Shown one piece after another: positions 6,068 through 7,417 of a stretch of 7,417 nucleotides of DNA (positions within the stretch are counted from its first letter, which is position 1; the number at the start of each line of letters is the position of its first letter). The position numbers were made by a program, and so were the translations under genes. The notes beneath the pieces were generated by a model. It was not told where the DNA came from and ran no database searches. It saw only the letters and a program-made list of their open reading frames with translations. The stretch is from Candidatus Parabacteroides intestinavium. Lineage in GTDB: Bacteria > Bacteroidota > Bacteroidia > Bacteroidales > Tannerellaceae. Location: NCBI GenBank assembly GCA_019118725.1, contig DWYO01000233.1, positions 1-7,417 on the forward strand, read 5' to 3'.

Positions 6068-7417
6068 TTATTTGTCGGACTTGCGAACCACACGTTTTGT
6101 GAAGTACCAATCAATAACTGTTTTTGATAAGTCTTTCACTAATGCCGGATATTTATCTGCCAAGTTGGTCGTTTCGTGCGGGTCATTCTTTATGTCGAAT
6201 AATTCCGCATGTTGTCCGTCAGAATCAACTAGCAATTTCCAGTCACCCCGACGAATCGCTAAATGCGGACTTCGCTGATTCGCGCGTGCAGGTTTATTAA
6301 AATATTTATTCCTTCCGAAATCCCACATCAAATCTTTGGTGCGTTTATGAGATGCTATTCCTAAAAGCACTTCGCTCATATCTTCTCCACTATACTCATA
6401 CCCGGGTATTTGCTTGGCTCCGGTTATCGCACAAAGAGAGGGGTAAATATCTACTGCGCTGATCACATGCTCATTGTCTGTTGTTCCAGCCTTGATTTTC
6501 CCGGGCCAACAGACAATAAAAGGCATGTTTATTCCTCCTTCATACAAACTGTTTTTTGAGCCTCGCAAGCCATTGGTCCGGGCGTTGTCGAAAGTGGGTA
6601 AGGCTCCATTATCACTGGTAAAAATAATCAATGTGTTTTCTTGGATACCCAGACGTTTGATGCCATCTAGTAGACGACCTATCTGTTTATCATATTGGGT
6701 TAATACTGCCACAAAGTTATTCCGGCTGGACCAGGTTTCCGGCATCGGATAAAATCCGGAAGAAGGAATCCAGGGATCGTGCATATCGTCCGGCCAAAGA
6801 TTGATAAAACAAGGTTGGTCTTTATGTCGGGATAAATAGTCTAATGTCTTATCTACAAAATAAGACGTCCTATCCCAGCGCTGAATGCTATCTTTCTCGC
6901 TCCAAATCCAGTTGGATGCAGTGATCAGCGGATCAGGATCAGGCCCTTCATAGGTCGTTATATATTCGTCAAATCCATATTCCGGTATCTGAGGTGCATT
7001 ATCCACATCACGTCCGCCTCCCATGTGCCACTTCCCGATATGAGCTGTAGCGTATCCTACAGTTTTGAGTGATTTGGCTATCGTAGGAGCATGACTATCC
7101 AAATAATCATTCTGTTCGCAACGGGCGTTGGACTTCCGGTCGTTTAAGAATGTATTAATTCCCCATTCGGTGGGGAACATTCCAGTCGTAAGACCTACTC
7201 GTGAGGGAGAACTGACTGGTGACGCGGTATAATAATGATTGAATTTTATACCTGTTTCCGCCAATCGGTCTATATGGGGTGTACAAACCCATCCGCTGTT
7301 GTAACACGATAAATCGCCTATCCCCATATCGTCTGTATAGATCAGGATAATATTGGGCTTTTCTTGCGAAAATGCTACAGAAGGAGATAACAGACATCCG
7401 CATAATCCTAATAAAAA
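6068..7417 (-). CDS. Exported sulfatase, serine-type, S1 family (5' end cut by window)
   Basis: 449 residues are visible and the reading frame stays open to the window edge. The first visible residues, FLLGLCGCLL then SPSVAFSQEKP, are the body and cleavage region of a signal peptide (AFS before Gln18), so only the initiator and a few residues are missing. Numbered from the visible start, the sulfatase features are Asp29-Asp30 in IYTDDMG, SSPSR (69-73) with Ser69 as formylglycine precursor, GKWH with Lys129 and His131, DMHDPW with His213, TSDNG with Asp269 and Asn270, and the SLYEGG segment near 290. It ends in the GDWKLL...ELFDIKNDP C-terminal subdomain. It is closer to the arylsulfatase A / GalNAc-6-sulfatase style than its neighbour and clearly diverged from it, so the pair probably removes different sulfates. 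It is the upstream gene of a two-sulfatase operon whose promoter lies outside the window. The ATG at 7325-7327 is internal, not the start. Confidence 0.95.
   Translation of the reverse strand, partial: FLLGLCGCLLSPSVAFSQEKPNIILIYTDDMGIGDLSCYNSGWVCTPHIDRLAETGIKFNHYYTASPVSSPSRVGLTTGMFPTEWGINTFLNDRKSNARCEQNDYLDSHAPTIAKSLKTVGYATAHIGKWHMGGGRDVDNAPQIPEYGFDEYITTYEGPDPDPLITASNWIWSEKDSIQRWDRTSYFVDKTLDYLSRHKDQPCFINLWPDDMHDPWIPSSGFYPMPETWSSRNNFVAVLTQYDKQIGRLLDGIKRLGIQENTLIIFTSDNGALPTFDNARTNGLRGSKNSLYEGGINMPFIVCWPGKIKAGTTDNEHVISAVDIYPSLCAITGAKQIPGYEYSGEDMSEVLLGIASHKRTKDLMWDFGRNKYFNKPARANQRSPHLAIRRGDWKLLVDSDGQHAELFDIKNDPHETTNLADKYPALVKDLSKTVIDWYFTKRVVRKSDK

Noticed and set aside
7364..7417. Lipoprotein signal (LCGC) in the partial sulfatase
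   Set aside because: Cys at the -2 position is atypical for a lipobox, and the hydrophobic stretch continues past it to a good signal peptidase I site (AFS before Gln).
1..7417. Insertion sequence, CRISPR array, tRNA/rRNA, phage or defence genes
   Set aside because: No transposase-like protein, terminal inverted repeats, regularly spaced repeats or structural RNA pattern was seen on either strand.

Overview
The window looks like chromosomal DNA of a gut-type Bacteroidota, most likely order Bacteroidales (Bacteroides or Parabacteroides; the genus is a guess). Four genes are preceded by an exact or 7-of-8 match to the Bacteroides -7 promoter element TAnnTTTG. Start codons sit behind A/T-rich leaders without a strong Shine-Dalgarno sequence. 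The gene content (DUF3467 protein, class I PRPP synthetase, cytoplasmic GH13 amylase, patatin hydrolase, two exported serine-type sulfatases) also fits this group.

Layout: the only plus-strand gene is a 108-residue DUF3467 protein (92-418) with its own promoter. It converges on a block of five minus-strand genes. The 175-bp convergent gap holds two separate strong hairpins with A/T-tracts, one for each direction. Reading leftward from the right edge, the minus-strand genes are: a sulfatase cut by the window edge inside its signal peptide (6068-7417); a second, complete exported sulfatase 17 bp behind it, surely in the same operon (4380-6050) and followed by a hairpin; a patatin-like hydrolase (3422-4237); a GH13 alpha-amylase (1610-3289, or 3313 with an alternative start); and prs (593-1534). 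The last three each carry a candidate promoter. No clear terminator separates patatin from amylase or amylase from prs, so read-through is possible.

Function: the two sulfatases are a small desulfation module acting outside the cytoplasm, probably on host or dietary sulfated glycans. They depend on an anaerobic sulfatase-maturating enzyme encoded elsewhere, and no SusC/SusD pair or maturase is visible here. The amylase lacks a signal peptide and probably acts on internal alpha-glucans. Prs and probably DUF3467 are housekeeping. I see no mobile element, CRISPR array, RNA gene, phage gene or defence system. The window is mostly ordinary core and glycan-metabolism sequence; the least understood item is the DUF3467 protein.
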